Source of the DNA: Paraspadella gotoi
Lineage: Eukaryota; Chaetognatha
Assembly: GCA_051294375.1 (NCBI GenBank)
Contig: CM119264.1
Span: forward strand, 21,733,582-21,797,581
Length of the DNA stretch: 64,000 nt
Direction: 5' to 3'
The notes beneath the pieces are model-generated. The model saw only the letters and a list, made by a program, of their open reading frames with translations. It made no database searches and was not told the DNA's origin. Position numbers and translations under genes: made by a program. Below are positions 25,741 to 39,493 of this stretch, in pieces (the stretch's first letter is position 1; each line of letters starts with the position of its first letter).

Positions 25741-28700
25741 TCACTCGTGAGCGTAATCTTTCATTTTCCCGATCATAAGTTGATTTGCGAAAATCTTTGT
25801 CTTTGGAAGGATGTAGAACGGATATTGGCCTGAGGCAAAAATACATTTTCTACATCACACTTTTATTTAAATATAGATTTACACATAGATAAAAAATAGA
25901 ATTACTATTAGGAAAACAACGAATTTTTCGAATAACAACAACAATTCAATTGATTTTATTGTTTTTAAAATCTGACATATTTCGACTCATTAATTTCTGA
26001 TGCTGATGAAGACTCGAACTTTAATGAGTCGAAAAAACAAAAGAGAAAGATTTAACACAAAGAATAAAATTACCAAAATTCGAGAACTTCTGAGTGAGCA
26101 CTGCGTGTAAAGACTAACTTACCAACGAAACGTCCATTAATTCCGACGAATGAGAAAGTCGGCCTCTCTGCTTCCATTTTGTAGTCGTTCGGTGATTCCT
26201 TTAACTAAAAATAGCAATTAATATAAGTTTCAATTGGTTTTGTCAAATAAAAATGGATTTCTCTAACAACAGAAACAAACAAAATAACCTTTGGATTGAG
26301 CCAGATGTCTGCCTTTTGTTTTTCCAAATCCACGTCAATAACAACAACAACAGGTCTCGTGGCATCAAAATTGATGAAAAACATTTTCGTCATCAAACTA
26401 GTCTTGAGATGAATCATCTGTCAAAAAAAAAATAATAATAATAATTACATTAATTGTTCAGGAATGATGTTAAATGTTTTCTTGGATGAATAACAAGAAA
26501 AATTTTTTAAAAAATATTTTTACCAGAGCGAAAGAATTTTGAGAAAACTTGACAGAAAGGGCAAAGTTGTATCCATAGGTCGCTCCAGTCGCAGGGTCCT
26601 TATTAAGTAAAACGTTTAAATAAGGTATAATTTATTCTCGTTAAAAGGGAACATGATTAAAACAGTTCTCTCGCCTTGACGAGCGACTTCACCGGAAGAC
26701 CCGCTTGAATTCCATCCACGCGTTCGCCGTTGACGAGGATGAGACGCGATCCCTGGACCTCCGAACCATCACTCCAGTCTGGCAAACAAACGACAACAGA
26801 GATCAAACTAAAGGATCGTTCATGGACATTGGACATCGGGACACAGAGAAACCTAAACTACGACAACGACAACGACGATGACAATGACGACGACATCTCA
26901 CTCTCACCCAAAGTAGAAATCCTGAATTGCATCAACATATTTAGTTTCGTCGATCCGTCGCTTCCAGGGAAAAAAGATTGGAATCGTGGAATTTCCAATC
27001 CGCCTGGATTTGGTCACGATCAAGAAACGTTATTTGGGTAGTGAGATCGAGGAGATTGTAATATTTAACATTACTTAATACTTAATATTACTTATTATTA
27101 AATATTACTTATTACTAATAAGGTTAAAATTAAGACTTCTTGTTTGTTTTGTTTTTTTCAAACCTGTAGTAAAGTCAACAAGCGTTTCGTTGATTCCATA
27201 CAGATGACGATCAACTATGGAAGCCTAAAAATACAAAGACCTCGTTTTGAACTGATTAATTAATTTATTAATTGATTGATTAATTGATTATGTCAACAGT
27301 CAACACGGCTGCGAGGGGCGTATTCCAGAATGAAAACGGAAGGCGAGAAATCAATGACGTACCTTGGCAAAGAGAGGAACTGCGTCCAAGCGCAAACAAC
27401 CGGCGTCGTAATAAAGATTTTCTTGGCTTCGTCGGCGGAAAGGGTACAGCAAAAATTGTTCTGACTCCACTGTTCAAAATCGAATACGTATGTGAGCTTT
27501 TTTTATTGTTGTTGTTGTAACAGATGCTTCATTAATTTTTCAATATTCAAAAATCATAATGCGATATCACTTACCGCATTCGGTATCACCCGCCCATTTT
27601 GCCATTTCTCGATAATCCTCATCCGTCATAGACTCTAATACCATCAGCTGCGTCATACCGCCTCTGGAAATTGTAAAATTTCCTGTTATGAACCGAAAGT
27701 TAAAACAAAGACAAATTTTAAAACAATATTTCGCCTGAAAGTGAGTGATTGCTCTTCGCCAGGAACTCCCTCGCTGCCCAACTTGATTCGACCCGTGACG
27801 TTTATTCCCGTCCATTCGCTAATTAATTCTGAACAGCGGAATTTGGTAAAAAAAATTTGTTATTCTGCTATTATTATTGACGCTTTACTTAATCCGGGCG
27901 GCCTCAGATCGTCGGCGATTTGGACGCCGTCCATGTAGACGGTCAAAGAGTAGGCGCCGGCGACTCCACTTACAGCCACGTTGTGCCATTTACCAGGAAT
28001 TATCTAAAAATATATGTGTTTAAATTTTTTTTTTCCTATTTAATAATTTAGCCTAAATGGAATGTAAATAAAAAAGGTGCTCAATTAAAATTAAAAAAAC
28101 ACCGCAGTATTTTAGGATGCCTTATTTTTGGTACCTACTTTTGGCAACAATCTTGATTCGATCAAGTTGGCATTGTAGATAACGAGAAGTGGGGCGTCGC
28201 CGGTTGGAGATCCTCCAAAAATATAACAAACCATTTATTTTTAATAAGTAAATTTATAAAAAAGCAAAGTTACCTTTGATAGAGATATAGGGAGCATCGG
28301 TTATGAAGTCAGACCAAGTGAAAACCGAGCCCATAAGTGGACCTTTTTATTTTGATGTTAGTTAAAGTGAGACATTATTTTTTTGACAATTTCTATTTAA
28401 ATTGAGAGCTAACCTTCGGGTTTGAAGAAAATGGAGATAAAAAAGTTTTTGTCTAACTTTTTAAATCCCATACCTTTCAAAAAAAGATAATACATAAGAT
28501 TTTTATTATTATAATTTAATATTATTAATTTTTACTAACCTCCGCTGTCAATTTGGATCCAACCTCTTTCAAAAAATAGAAAGGGGTCGTTTCGCAAACC
28601 TCCATCAGGCTCAAACCAAACTACTGTTTCCCTTTTGTTCGTTGGTAGCCAGCCGGGGCGCGATTCTGGTTGGGCGGTAAAACTGCGAAGGAGAAACAAA

Positions 28701-30473
28701 CAAAATTATAAAAATTAAACAAGAAACAAGAAAAGATTTCATTTTTATCATTTTTCTAAGCAGATGACGAACCTGTCCGTGAGAGGACTGTAAATTATTC
28801 CCGGCGTGCTTTCCAGGGTTTCACATCTTTTTTCATTTTTGAAAATCGGCGGTTTAATAGTAGTACAGTCACAACTGTTTTTTGGAACGTTTCAAAATAT
28901 AATAAATATATATAAAACTTAGTAAAATTTTTCCCCGAGAGGACTCGACTAGAGATATATATCTTGACAGACCTGACCCGCACCTGACGTGGGTAGAAGA
29001 GTCCGCTGGATCAAACTGGTCGTCCCGTTTCCAGTCCCGACATGAGGCGCCGAGGAAGCAAGGCGTGGCGCCGCGTGACACGTCAGCGTTGCAACGAGAA
29101 ATCAAAATCTCGCACTTGGCGCCTCGAAAGCCTTATTGCGCAGGCGGAAGTAATAAAGGGGATTTTATAACGAGCGGTGGCGATAAAGAAATTTTATTAA
29201 TCATAAATTGGTTAGAAATTTTCTCGTGAAAAAGATAAATTAGGAGAGTGTTTCTCTTCTTTTGTCTTTCAGTTTTTCGGCTCCTATCCCGCAGTTAATT
29301 ATTAATTATTTACTCTCTCTTACTTTATTTCAATCCTCACCTTCTAAACATGGGCATTGCACGCCTCCTTGTCCATTGACACAGAGACTCCTGTCTCCCC
29401 GTCCAGTTCTCCATCCTGTAGTCGTCGTCGTTGTCGTCGTCGTGGTCATCGCCATCGTCGTCGCCTCGTCGTCGTCGTCGTCGTTCTTTTGCACTCCCAT
29501 CTCTCGCCACCATCGTTCGTCGGGAACAAAGATTTCGGGACAAAATTCGGTGTCGTAACGTGGATCGAGACATTCGTCAATGTCCTCGTCGCACATCTCT
29601 GAATAGATGAATGAATTAATATAATAACGAATGAAAGGACGTATAAATGCATGTATAAATTAATAAATGAATGAATGAAAGAATGAATGAATGAACGAAT
29701 CAATTAGGCAATGAAATGCAACCTGCCTCTCACCTCCCTTAAACCCGTCTCTGCATTTCGTGCATCTAAACCCCATTGCGGCGCTGGAGTCGGGACGGCA
29801 TTCGCCGCCGTTACAGGGAGCGAGCACCGCATCGGCTCTGCCTCCTGCCACGGCGCTGACGGCTCCTGCGGAACAAGGGTCGCGCGCCGATTCACAGCGG
29901 GAGCCGACGAATCCGGGCGAGCAGACGCATTCGAATTCACCTGCAATATAGGAGTTCACGTTGTTTAAGTCGTTAAGGGGCGTGGTAGCACATTACGACG
30001 AAAATTTACGACCGGAAAAAATATCACCTTCCATTAAAACCTCAACGACGACGACTCATAAAATTGAAAATAGAGTTACCGTGACCGACGGGCAAACAGC
30101 CGCCCCGATTGAAGCATGGATTCGATCGACACACGTCTAAGCGTTCCGTGCACCATCGGCCGACGTCTAGCGATGACTTTCGGTTTGTGAATCCCTCGTC
30201 GCAGGCGCATCTGGTCATAGGAACGGGGTGTGAAGATGAACGAGGTTGTGAGGAATTGACGTCGACTTCGACTTTCCATTACAACGATTAAAACTATTAG
30301 CGTAAATCAAAATTGAAAGTTAACTTTCAGTCGGGTAAAAAAGGAGGACGTAATTTTATTTAAATAACCATTTAACAAAGCAAGTCCGCTTGGGCAAGAT
30401 ACATCGCCTATGAATCGTAGCATAAATTCTTTCTTTCGCTTTTTCCCTCACTCTTTCACTTTCCCTCTGTCAC

Positions 30474-30559
<86 letters not shown>

Positions 30560-33500
30560 GCCAAATTACCATTCAGTATTCAGATACTTACATTGTCCCC
30601 ACTCACAAACGTCGACCATTTTTTAATGCCCGACTACAATTAAGGCGTAGTGAAAGTTACGTACGAAATTCTAAGGTCAATTATGAACAACATACCATAG
30701 GAACATTAATTTGTAAAAAAAATTAATTTTTAGTTTTTAATTTTCGCAGTAGGCTATATTTATATATGTGAATAAGGCGGCTAAGTGGCGCTGAAGATGA
30801 CTATCCGTAACTCTTTAACCGCCCTCTAGCAGCATATGGAACGGGTCCTGCTTGGAACCAGCGCTTGAGGGTTTTCCACGCCCACCAAGGCGGCTTACGG
30901 CCGTCCTCACACTTCACCGCAGGGTAGGGTACCGGGTTGGGATTGAACCCGGGGCGTACTAGTGGTCATGAGCTGATGGCTTTACTCAATGAGCGCACCG
31001 GGTACAGGACTGAAGGTGTCATGCTTAGAGGCGGGTGAACTTTGCTATGCCCGACTACATGCCCCCCAGATTGTAACCCACCCTGCACTGCTTCCAGTGG
31101 AGGGAGGGGAGCAATCTTCAGCACGTCCATGGGCCTGGAATCAGAAGGGTTGGAATACGCTCAACGGATGGGCTCACCAGTGTGGATAAGGCGCTAAGTG
31201 GGGCTGAAGATGATCTATCCGTAACTTCTTTAACCCCCTCTAGCAGTTATGTGAACGGGTCCTGGGCTTGGAACCAGGCTTGAGGGTTTTCCACGCCCCC
31301 AAGGCGGCTTACGGCCGTCCTCGACAACTTCCCGCCAGGGTAGGTACCGGGTTTGGGATTGAACTGCGGTACCTAGTGGTCATGAGCTGATGGCTTTACT
31401 CAATGAGCCTACCGGGTCAGGACTGAAGGTGTCATGCTTAGAGGCGGGGTGATACTTTGCTATGCCCGACTACATATATAGTACTATCCTTATAAAATAG
31501 AAAAATTTTCAAAATAGGCTTTCTTAATTTTGATTGCAGATTTGAATTCCTCGTCAAAAGTTGATAAAAGAAAATATAAATCATTTTTTAAAAATTCTTC
31601 ATTAAGTGGGTTAAAATTACAAAAACTATATTTAATATATAAAAAGTTAATTTTCAGCTTAAAATATAGTTTTTTCTAATTTTTGGCCCACTAATGAAGG
31701 AATTTTTTAAAAAGAGTTATATTTTTTTTTATCTATTTTTTATGACGAATCCAAATCTGCAAAAAAATCTTAAAAAAAACTGTTTTGAAATTTTAACATT
31801 TATTGGATTAGTACTAGTATAAATATGGCCTACTGCGTAAATTGTAAAATTTATTATAAATTTTTTTTATACATAAATGTTCATTAGTATAATGTTGTTC
31901 GTTCCTCACTTTTAGAATTTTAATTAAAGTTAAATTTAGAAATTTTACTACGCCTTACTACATATATATACTTATTCTGTATCTATTCACTATATTGTTA
32001 CGCTTGACAAGTTGCATGTCAAAATTTGTCAATATATACTATAACTTTAACTCTTTTCGACGGAATTAATCGAAAAATTAATAAGAGGGAACGAATTCAA
32101 AACAGTTATACAATATCGACCGAACTATTGATGATAAAAAACATTCACTCCGAGAGATCTTTTTTTTTCATAGAATAATCTATACCAAGCAACGAGACAA
32201 AATCTTCACTCACACACACTCAAGCAGACTCAAGTAAAACTTATATCTGATTCAGTGATTCAGTGATTCAGTGATTTTAAAGTTCCCAAATGTCTCCTTA
32301 CCAAAGTATTTTTTTTTTCTTGCCTCGACCTTTCCCTTTTCCAAAAAAAAAAAAAACCCCAAAATGCATACATTACGTATTCCTTGTTTTAGTTCGCCTC
32401 CGCTCGGCTTCCGCTCCGCCGGAAACAAGAAATATGTGGGCGGTATAATCATTGGGCGGAAACTCAAAACGGGTATTGGATACGGGTGTATCAGAATCTA
32501 GAGGAGGGGGAGTGGGTTGCGTAACTCAACGCGGCCATAATGCGTTATGAGATTTCGCTTCTGGCGACAGGTGGTTTTGGTTAGCTGCTGAAATAAAACC
32601 TCTTTCGAATGAATTTGGCCAATTTTCCAGCAAATCTAATTTCTAAAAGTATCATCTGATTAAACGAATAATTTTAGATCACCGTTGATGATATCAAATT
32701 AGTATAGAGTTATTAGTTATTAGTTATTAGTTATTAGACCGAATTTCCAGCGACGCTTTTTTCTCCAAATGTCAAAGCGACAAAAGTGAAGATGACCTCG
32801 AGTTTCGACTGACCGATGGAATCCTTCGTAGATGTCGTCGTCGAGACAGAATCCATTTCCCGCGCATTTGTCTTCGTCCCTCGCGTCTCGACATTCGCCG
32901 AGTCGAAGGTCGCACTCAAGGCCTCCCCAGTCTGAAAAGGGGGGGGTAAACTTCCTTAATTTAACATTTTAATAATAAAACGTTCATTTTTATCGTGTTT
33001 TTCGTTCAGCAGTGCAATTTTGTTCAATGGATGCAGAAATAAGAAGTTAAAAGAAGAACAATGATGTGTTTTTGAGGATGACATAATGACAGGATGACAT
33101 ATCCAGACATTCCTTTAAAAAGCAATTATTATTTTATTTAAATAATTAATAAAAGCGTCCTCGATCATAACGAGTGACGCTTTTACTAATCCCCACGATC
33201 CCTCTCTCTGCGTTCTTCCTCTTATCGACTTCCGCTTCTCTCTGTTTGAGCCTTTTCGATTCGCGCTTATGTATTAATCAATAACAAAGGATTCCCACGT
33301 CAATCAAAAATAATGACCCCCTTTTTTCTACCACTCAACCTCCCTACCCCATCGCAGCCTTCTTAGAACCTTAACCATGCTCACGTTTTTCCTCCTAGTA
33401 GCATCTCCTTACCCTCCTGACACAGACACTTGAATCCAGACAAGGTCTTGGTGTCCATCAGGTTGACGGGGACGACTTGACAATCGCTTCCAGGAACGAC

Positions 33501-36500
33501 GCCCCAAGCGCGTGTCGAGTCGCCTGTCGACGAAGCCGCAAGGTTAGAGTAGACGCATTTCTGGTGGAAAAAAGACATTGCACTGGATTTGGAGTTGTTC
33601 ATTATAAAAGAAATACAAATTAAGTTGTCACTTCTGGGAAATCAAGGATTCAGGACTAAGTACTTAGTAATAAGTAACAAGTAACACAAAAGTGAAGGAA
33701 AAAAATCTAAAATTTAAACGAGGCGATCAACAGTAAATAGACGCTGGTTCGGCGAAAAACAAAAAAGCGAAGAAAACAACTTCCGCGTCGCAAAATTTGC
33801 TCCTCGTTTGAAAAAAGAAAACACTTTTTTTCTGGGGCTGAACAAGAGAACAGAGAGACCAAACAAAATGACAAGTTTCTTCTCCGTTAAAGTTTGGGAG
33901 AGAGGCGATGGTAAAAAACAGAGCCTAGGAAAGAATTATTCGGAAGGAAAGCGAGGATGCAGAGAAAAATAATCGTCTTTATTAATAATAAATAAAAGAT
34001 CTTTATTCATGTTAAACAAGGGAGAAATGAAAAACGCTCGCGTTGTAAACCAACCGATTTTTTTGTTCTTTGGTTTTTTTTATCATAAAATATTTAAAAA
34101 ACCTTTTGTCCCATGAAGTTAGAAGGATATCGTGGGCAAGGTTCGATGATCTTCTCGCACCGCGGACCAGCGGTTCCATAGTGACACTCGCATCGGAAAC
34201 CCGCAGTTTCTGCGCCTCCAAAAAACTGAAAGGATTCAAAATTAAAGATGCAAAATAAAATATTTTTTAACAGCATTTTATACCTACATTATTTTTTACA
34301 TGAGAGATTTGAATTATTCTCTTCACTAAAAGTAAAACCCGGACAAGGCATTATCAATAAATACTCCACCCGGATGCTACCGATTGAAATGGAAACGATT
34401 CCAAAAACGATGGATATCATGAAATGCGTTTAGCTCACCAGATTGACGCAAGTGCCTCCGTTTCTGCAAGGATTTGTTGACTGGCACTCGTCGATGTCAT
34501 ATTCGCACAACTTCAAAGAGAGGAAAAAAGAGGGAGAGGGATCGGGAGAGAGAGAGAAAGATTGATTCAGGAGTAAGTGAACGATTTCGCGTTTGTTTAC
34601 TTGCTAGTTTGTTGGCTGAAAGGCTCTCGGTCCCATCAAGCGTTATCAGCCTCTTTCCATTCTCTCCCTTCTCTCGACTTATGTCAGTGACATCTCTTTC
34701 CCGTGTTGCGAGAATGACTTTCTTTCTCTCTCTCTCTTTCTCTCTCTCTATCTCTCTCTCCATCCTTTCCTCCTACAGATCTGGTCAAATAAAAAGTTTC
34801 AACTTTGAACTCCCTATTTTCTCGTTTTTCTGTCGTCCTATTAATTAAAACTTGGGCTTATTTGAAAGCGAAGACAAATATCCCATGACAAATAGCCCAT
34901 GACGCGGTTTTTAGGCTTAATATTATAAAAGCTGTACTGAAATTTAAAAAATTCAAAATTTTATCTTACAATTTATTTTTTTTATTTATTTTTTATTTTA
35001 TTTTCTTTATTTTTTTTTTACCATGAAAACTTAAAAACAGCTAAACCCCAAAAAGAAAGCTGTAATTGTTAAGCTTTGGAAGGTGGGTTTGTCAAAATAT
35101 AAGATCGTAAATAATTTTATTCTTTTCCTACCACCATGATGGTGGTGACCATCTGCAGAGTTTTCAACAAATTTGAAGCAACTGGAAACCTGGAGCTCCT
35201 GGATACAAAACCAAAGCCTCCAAAAATGCTATAAGATGCTATAAGCAAATGGTGGTCCTAAAATTTATTAAATAAATGAGTTCTAAAAAGTATTAACCAT
35301 TAAACTTTTTTTCGACCAGATCTGTAGACCTTTTCTGCAGATTTCCATGTGCATTTCTCTCTTTTCTACCTTGGTCTTCAATCTTTCTACGAATTCGTTT
35401 CCAATCAGGATCATTTCTTTCTCTCTCTCTCTGTCTCTCTCTCTGTCTCTCTCTCTCTCTCTTTCTTTTTCGCACCTTGCCCGTCCACCATCGATTACAA
35501 ATGCATTGGAATCTCGCCGGTCCGATTGAAACGCAAATACCTCCGTTCCGACACGGGCCTGTGAGACGAGAAAGGGAGCTGGAAGCGATGAAGCCGGAAA
35601 ACAATAGAGAAAAGAAAAAACTCTAAAAAATTGGTGCCATTCGTGAACCGGATCGCGAAGTTCCTTGTTCACATTCACAATAATTCAGGTTTCATGTTTA
35701 AAAAAAGATTAGTAGTGTATCATTTATTTTAACATTTATTTTATGTCGACAAATAAATTGTTAATAACATCGAAGATGGAATTGTAGCAGATAAATTTGT
35801 GAATTATCTGAAATGAGATTGTGTTCCTCAATATCATTTGCATATTTTCGTATTCTGATTAAGCTTTGATAAATTTTTGTTCTATTGCCTTAAAGGTTTA
35901 ATATTAATATTTTACATTAGTAAATGATCATGTTTATTATTGGTTCAATTAATAGCTAAATAATTAATGATTTAATTATCATCATTGATAGTTTACTACT
36001 TTAATTATTCTTGTGATTCCAGCTGACCTTTCTATGTTTAGTAAGAAAAATATATTCTCAGAGAATTATCCCTAAGTCAGCGAGGATTACAATGGTCGGT
36101 TTGAATCGCTATGCCCTTGCTAGCTCAACACTTAGGTTTAGCACTCATTAAGATAATAACATGTAATTGCTATCTTTTCATAGGTCTACACTTGAATACA
36201 TTGCAAGCCTTACAGTCTAGTTCATTAGTCCTACCAAGAAGCCAGTCAAGTTGCCTTCAAACCATTAAGTAAGTCACTAATTAATTATCCACTGATGTCA
36301 TGTATAATCTCTGTTAGAGAATCAGAAACAGAATCAGATCCGCGACAGGGATGAAATTAACCAAGGACTCGCTCAATGGATGAATCACCATCGGAACGGG
36401 CCAATGAGAAGAGGGGCTCATGCCATCGGGAAAATGAACCCATGTCGATGATCCGATTGACATGTATTAATACTGACCATTTTTGTATTGATTCCATCTG

Positions 36501-37921
36501 TCTCAAATTCTCACACCGTCTTGCTTATCTTCTATCTGAGAATAAAATCCACTTTGGTTTCATGTTGAAAAATAAATCAATAAATATATATAAAATATAG
36601 CAAAAACGTTTAGTGCGATGAGAGAACTCGCCACCTGGTTTCTCTTGGCATCTGTCGACGGAACGGGTGCAAAAGCCACCGTCTTCTAGTGGTGTCGGCG
36701 ATTTCCGGAATCCCGGGTGACAGATGCAGACAAAGTCGCGTCCCTCAGTCATCGTTTGCAGCCGGTCCTTTATAGATTAAAAAAAAAAAACCCATCGAGA
36801 TCTTTAACAATGAATGATTTAATAGTTGTAATAAAAAAGCAACGGGGTCGAAGCGACTTCAAGTGATTCATCCCATCCTTATTTCACCCACAAAGGAAAA
36901 AGACGTCGTTGACCGACAAAAGAAGAGAGAAAAATGCGATTCCATCTTTTCAGAGAACTGAGAAGACTTTTTTTTGGTTCCACCGATCGCCGGGGATGGT
37001 GCCATTAAGTGGTGGTAACGATTGCCAACTGCTCATGGCTTCCAAAGAGGCAAAGGTGGTTGTTTGCCAAACGCCCTTGCAGTCGGTAGGGACCATGTGG
37101 TAAAAAGTCTTCCAAGAACTTTTTTTTTTATCTTTCGTTATCGGTTTTCGACAGACGGAATGCGAGTGTTGACCTCAAAGGCGCGAACCGGATGGACGAG
37201 CGGTAGAATAGACTCGAAAATCTGTCTAGAGCATGGCATGGAAAAGAAAGGAAGAAAAGGAAAATGGTTTCAAAAACGAAAAAAAAGAAATAAAAGAGGG
37301 AGAACATTGAATATGAAAAACAAGCTGCTGCAATCCCAAGGGGTTGCGCACAATATATTTTCTTTTTAAATGTTTATATTTTTAATTAATAAGATTATAA
37401 TAATGTATTATTTATTTATATAGCATTATCTAATATAATTTAATAATATAAGAGTTAAATTATTATTATTATTATTATATTTAATTATATTTTTACCAGA
37501 TTATATTATTATAAAAATCTGAAATATATATAATAATTATATATTATTAAATACCAATTTTAAAAAATTATATAAATTAATATTGAATATATTTTACTAT
37601 TTAAATTTAATATTTAAAAATATAATAAAAAATATATATAGACCAACCAAAAAATAACTTATAGAGTTTTCTCCGATACTACTCGCAACGCAACTAAAAA
37701 ACCTCTGTTCCGATTGCGAAGAGATAACAGTCTCCATTGACGCAGTTGTTGGTGACGTAGCTTTGACAACTAAAGGGATTCACGGCAGACGCAAGAGCCG
37801 ACGCCACTGCGACAAAAACAAATCATTTATGATGTATATGTATACAATTTCTAAATTTCTCTCTTTAACTGTAAAAACCTGTCAGAGCTCCCAATACGAA
37901 TGCGCAGAAGAGCATCGTCAT
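25741..37921 (-). CDS. Secreted multi-EGF, laminin-G-like protein
   Basis: Two-exon signal peptide: MTMLFCAFVLGALT (37921-37879) joined to VASALASA (exon 37806-37703). About 27 exons give roughly 1000 residues with stop at 25741-25743. Residues about 25-540 hold some eight EGF-like repeats, including two with the calcium-binding start DIDEC (near 34480 and 29580). Residues about 560-800 form a laminin-G/concanavalin-like fold (GKWHNVAVSG near 27990; LTVYMDGVQIADD near 27930). The C-terminal 200 residues are not recognised. All exon phases agree; two introns need GC donors (27740 and 26678 region). No membrane helix, so it is probably an extracellular matrix or shed protein. Domain order recalls slit/agrin/Crumbs relatives, but none fits well enough to name. 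Stop to next gene start is only 326 bases. Confidence 0.75.
29420..29490. repeat. Coding (TCG/GTC)n trinucleotide tract
   Basis: A GTC/TCG-rich run lies inside the seventh EGF exon of the EGF-LamG gene and is translated as Asp5 followed by a Thr-rich run of about ten residues. It interrupts an EGF module between its second and third cysteines. Confidence 0.75.
30478..30555. repeat. (CT)n microsatellite
   Basis: CT run in a long intron of the EGF-LamG gene. Confidence 0.95.
30767..31059 (-). mobile_element. tRNA-derived SINE, family 1, copy 1
   Basis: On the minus strand it has an A-box-like stretch from GCGCTCATTGAG and a B box GGTTCAATCCC (plus-strand 30939-30949), the internal pol III promoter of tRNA-derived SINEs. 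The body includes GAGGGTTTTCCACGCC. It ends CCCGACTACA on the plus strand, as the other two copies do. No obvious A tail. Confidence 0.8.
31181..31474 (-). mobile_element. tRNA-derived SINE, family 1, copy 2
   Basis: Direct copy of the SINE at 30767, 120 bases away and in the same orientation, with scattered indels. Both are inside one AT-rich foldback element, so either two insertions hit it or one insertion was duplicated. Confidence 0.8.
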
Positions 37922-39493
37922 TCAAGAGATATAAGTTGTTTTTTTTTTCTAGTGACTATTTATGAGTGGGAAAGACAATTTTTTCTCCCCCTCTTTTTCA
38001 TAGTTTTGCTTTGATTCCCCCCCCCCCCGAGTGGAAATAGCCTAAATGTCATCTCATTTCCAATTCATTTTCTTTAATTCTTTTCTATCAGCAAATACGT
38101 AGTTTAACGATACAGCGAATTCTATTCTATCAAGTGAATCGGGTCAAGAAACATCCCCGAATTTAGCTTGTGTGTTTAAAATTTGAAAGAAAATAAATAA
38201 TAAATAAAATAAAAAAATAAATAAATAAAATAAATAAATTTATAAGATTAGTATAAATTATACTACAATTATTAATTTACAGTTTATTTATCCCCACTAT
38301 TCGTTGCCACGCTTTACGGTAAAAATGATTTTACTGTAATTGCTTAAACTTATGACGCACGTCTTGCTAAGGTTTCTTTCCAAATGACCTCGGAGAGAAA
38401 AGAGGTTAAACCAGGGATTATTCAAAAATAAACATTTTTAACCGGATATTAATAAAAATTCATGTAAACAAATGAATTTTATTCCTAATAAATATTCCAA
38501 CCTCTTTAAAGAAACTTTACTCACCCTGCAATATAAATTATTTTGATAAATCTGTTTCGGACACGTGTATTTACTATTTACTAATCGCGAGCTGCTTGCA
38601 AAACATCAAAAATCAAACATCTTTTTGATCAGTTTTTTGATCGCTATCGTGACAGAAAAATTTCATAATTAAGAATGTTACATTGATGAACTGGATGTTC
38701 TTTGCATCTGACACGATGTATTCTGTATTCTGACTATTAGCATGGCTGAAGAAATAAAATAACTTATGTAGTAATAGTACACACCCAGTACACTTTTAAT
38801 TCTAGAATAAATAGTTTTATTCACGTTCTATTTTGGGATAACAACATCTTTAGGTTCGAAATAAATCATTCAATTTGAAATGAGGTGCAGATTTCCCAAT
38901 GTGGTGAGCAAAAAATTACAGAAGAAAATCTAGAAGTTTAACTCGAATATCATAGACAATAATTGACAAAATATAATTCCTCTCTTGGCGAAATATGAGC
39001 GGGTATTAATTTAATGATTTTAAACCGTGAGAGAGGGGGGGGGCAAATTCATGCCAAAGAAACACGCACGAAAACTTGTAAGAGCGTGCAATCTTAGAGA
39101 GGCAATCATCGGATTGTCCGTCTTGCAAGTTAAAAAATCAACCAATCAATTGATGAGAGACCGCCCAACGATTTTTTAAAAAAATACTAAAACAATCAAA
39201 TCTTTCAAACGAACATGCGGGCTGGAATAGTAATTCAGGCACGAAATTTAGCGGTCAAAACTTCAAACATGCATGACAACAGAGAAAGTTGAACACGCAA
39301 TTCAGACGGGTGTGAGAGTCAGTGACATTCGGTCGTAAAGCAGAAATGAGAATCTCTAATCGAACAAACGCGAAGATCCAAATGTGTAGGCGCGCCTACG
39401 TTGGCACGCGTGCGTTGGCGCACGATTGCGATGTCGGTTAACCATCGTTGGGTATTCGCAGGGGCGTGGTCTTCCGGCGGGCGCGCTCACAAG
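37922..39493. other. Intergenic, nothing recognised
   Basis: AT-rich DNA upstream of the EGF-LamG gene with no convincing exon; it should hold that gene's promoter. Confidence 0.4.

Larger units (their letters stand above)
30640..31966. mobile_element. AT-rich foldback/MITE-like element split by SINEs
   Basis: Ends read AAGGCGTAGTGAAA (left) and, inverted, ACTACGCCTT (right). The AT-rich interior (GATTTGAATTCCTCGTCAAA and neighbours) is shared with 50590-51095, 56480-57015 and 58060-58630. Two SINE copies and 120 unique bases split it after about 30766. No coding capacity. Confidence 0.65.

Noticed and set aside
30900-31000. True tRNA gene
   Set aside because: A and B boxes are present but occur in three dispersed copies with a shared long body, which fits SINEs.
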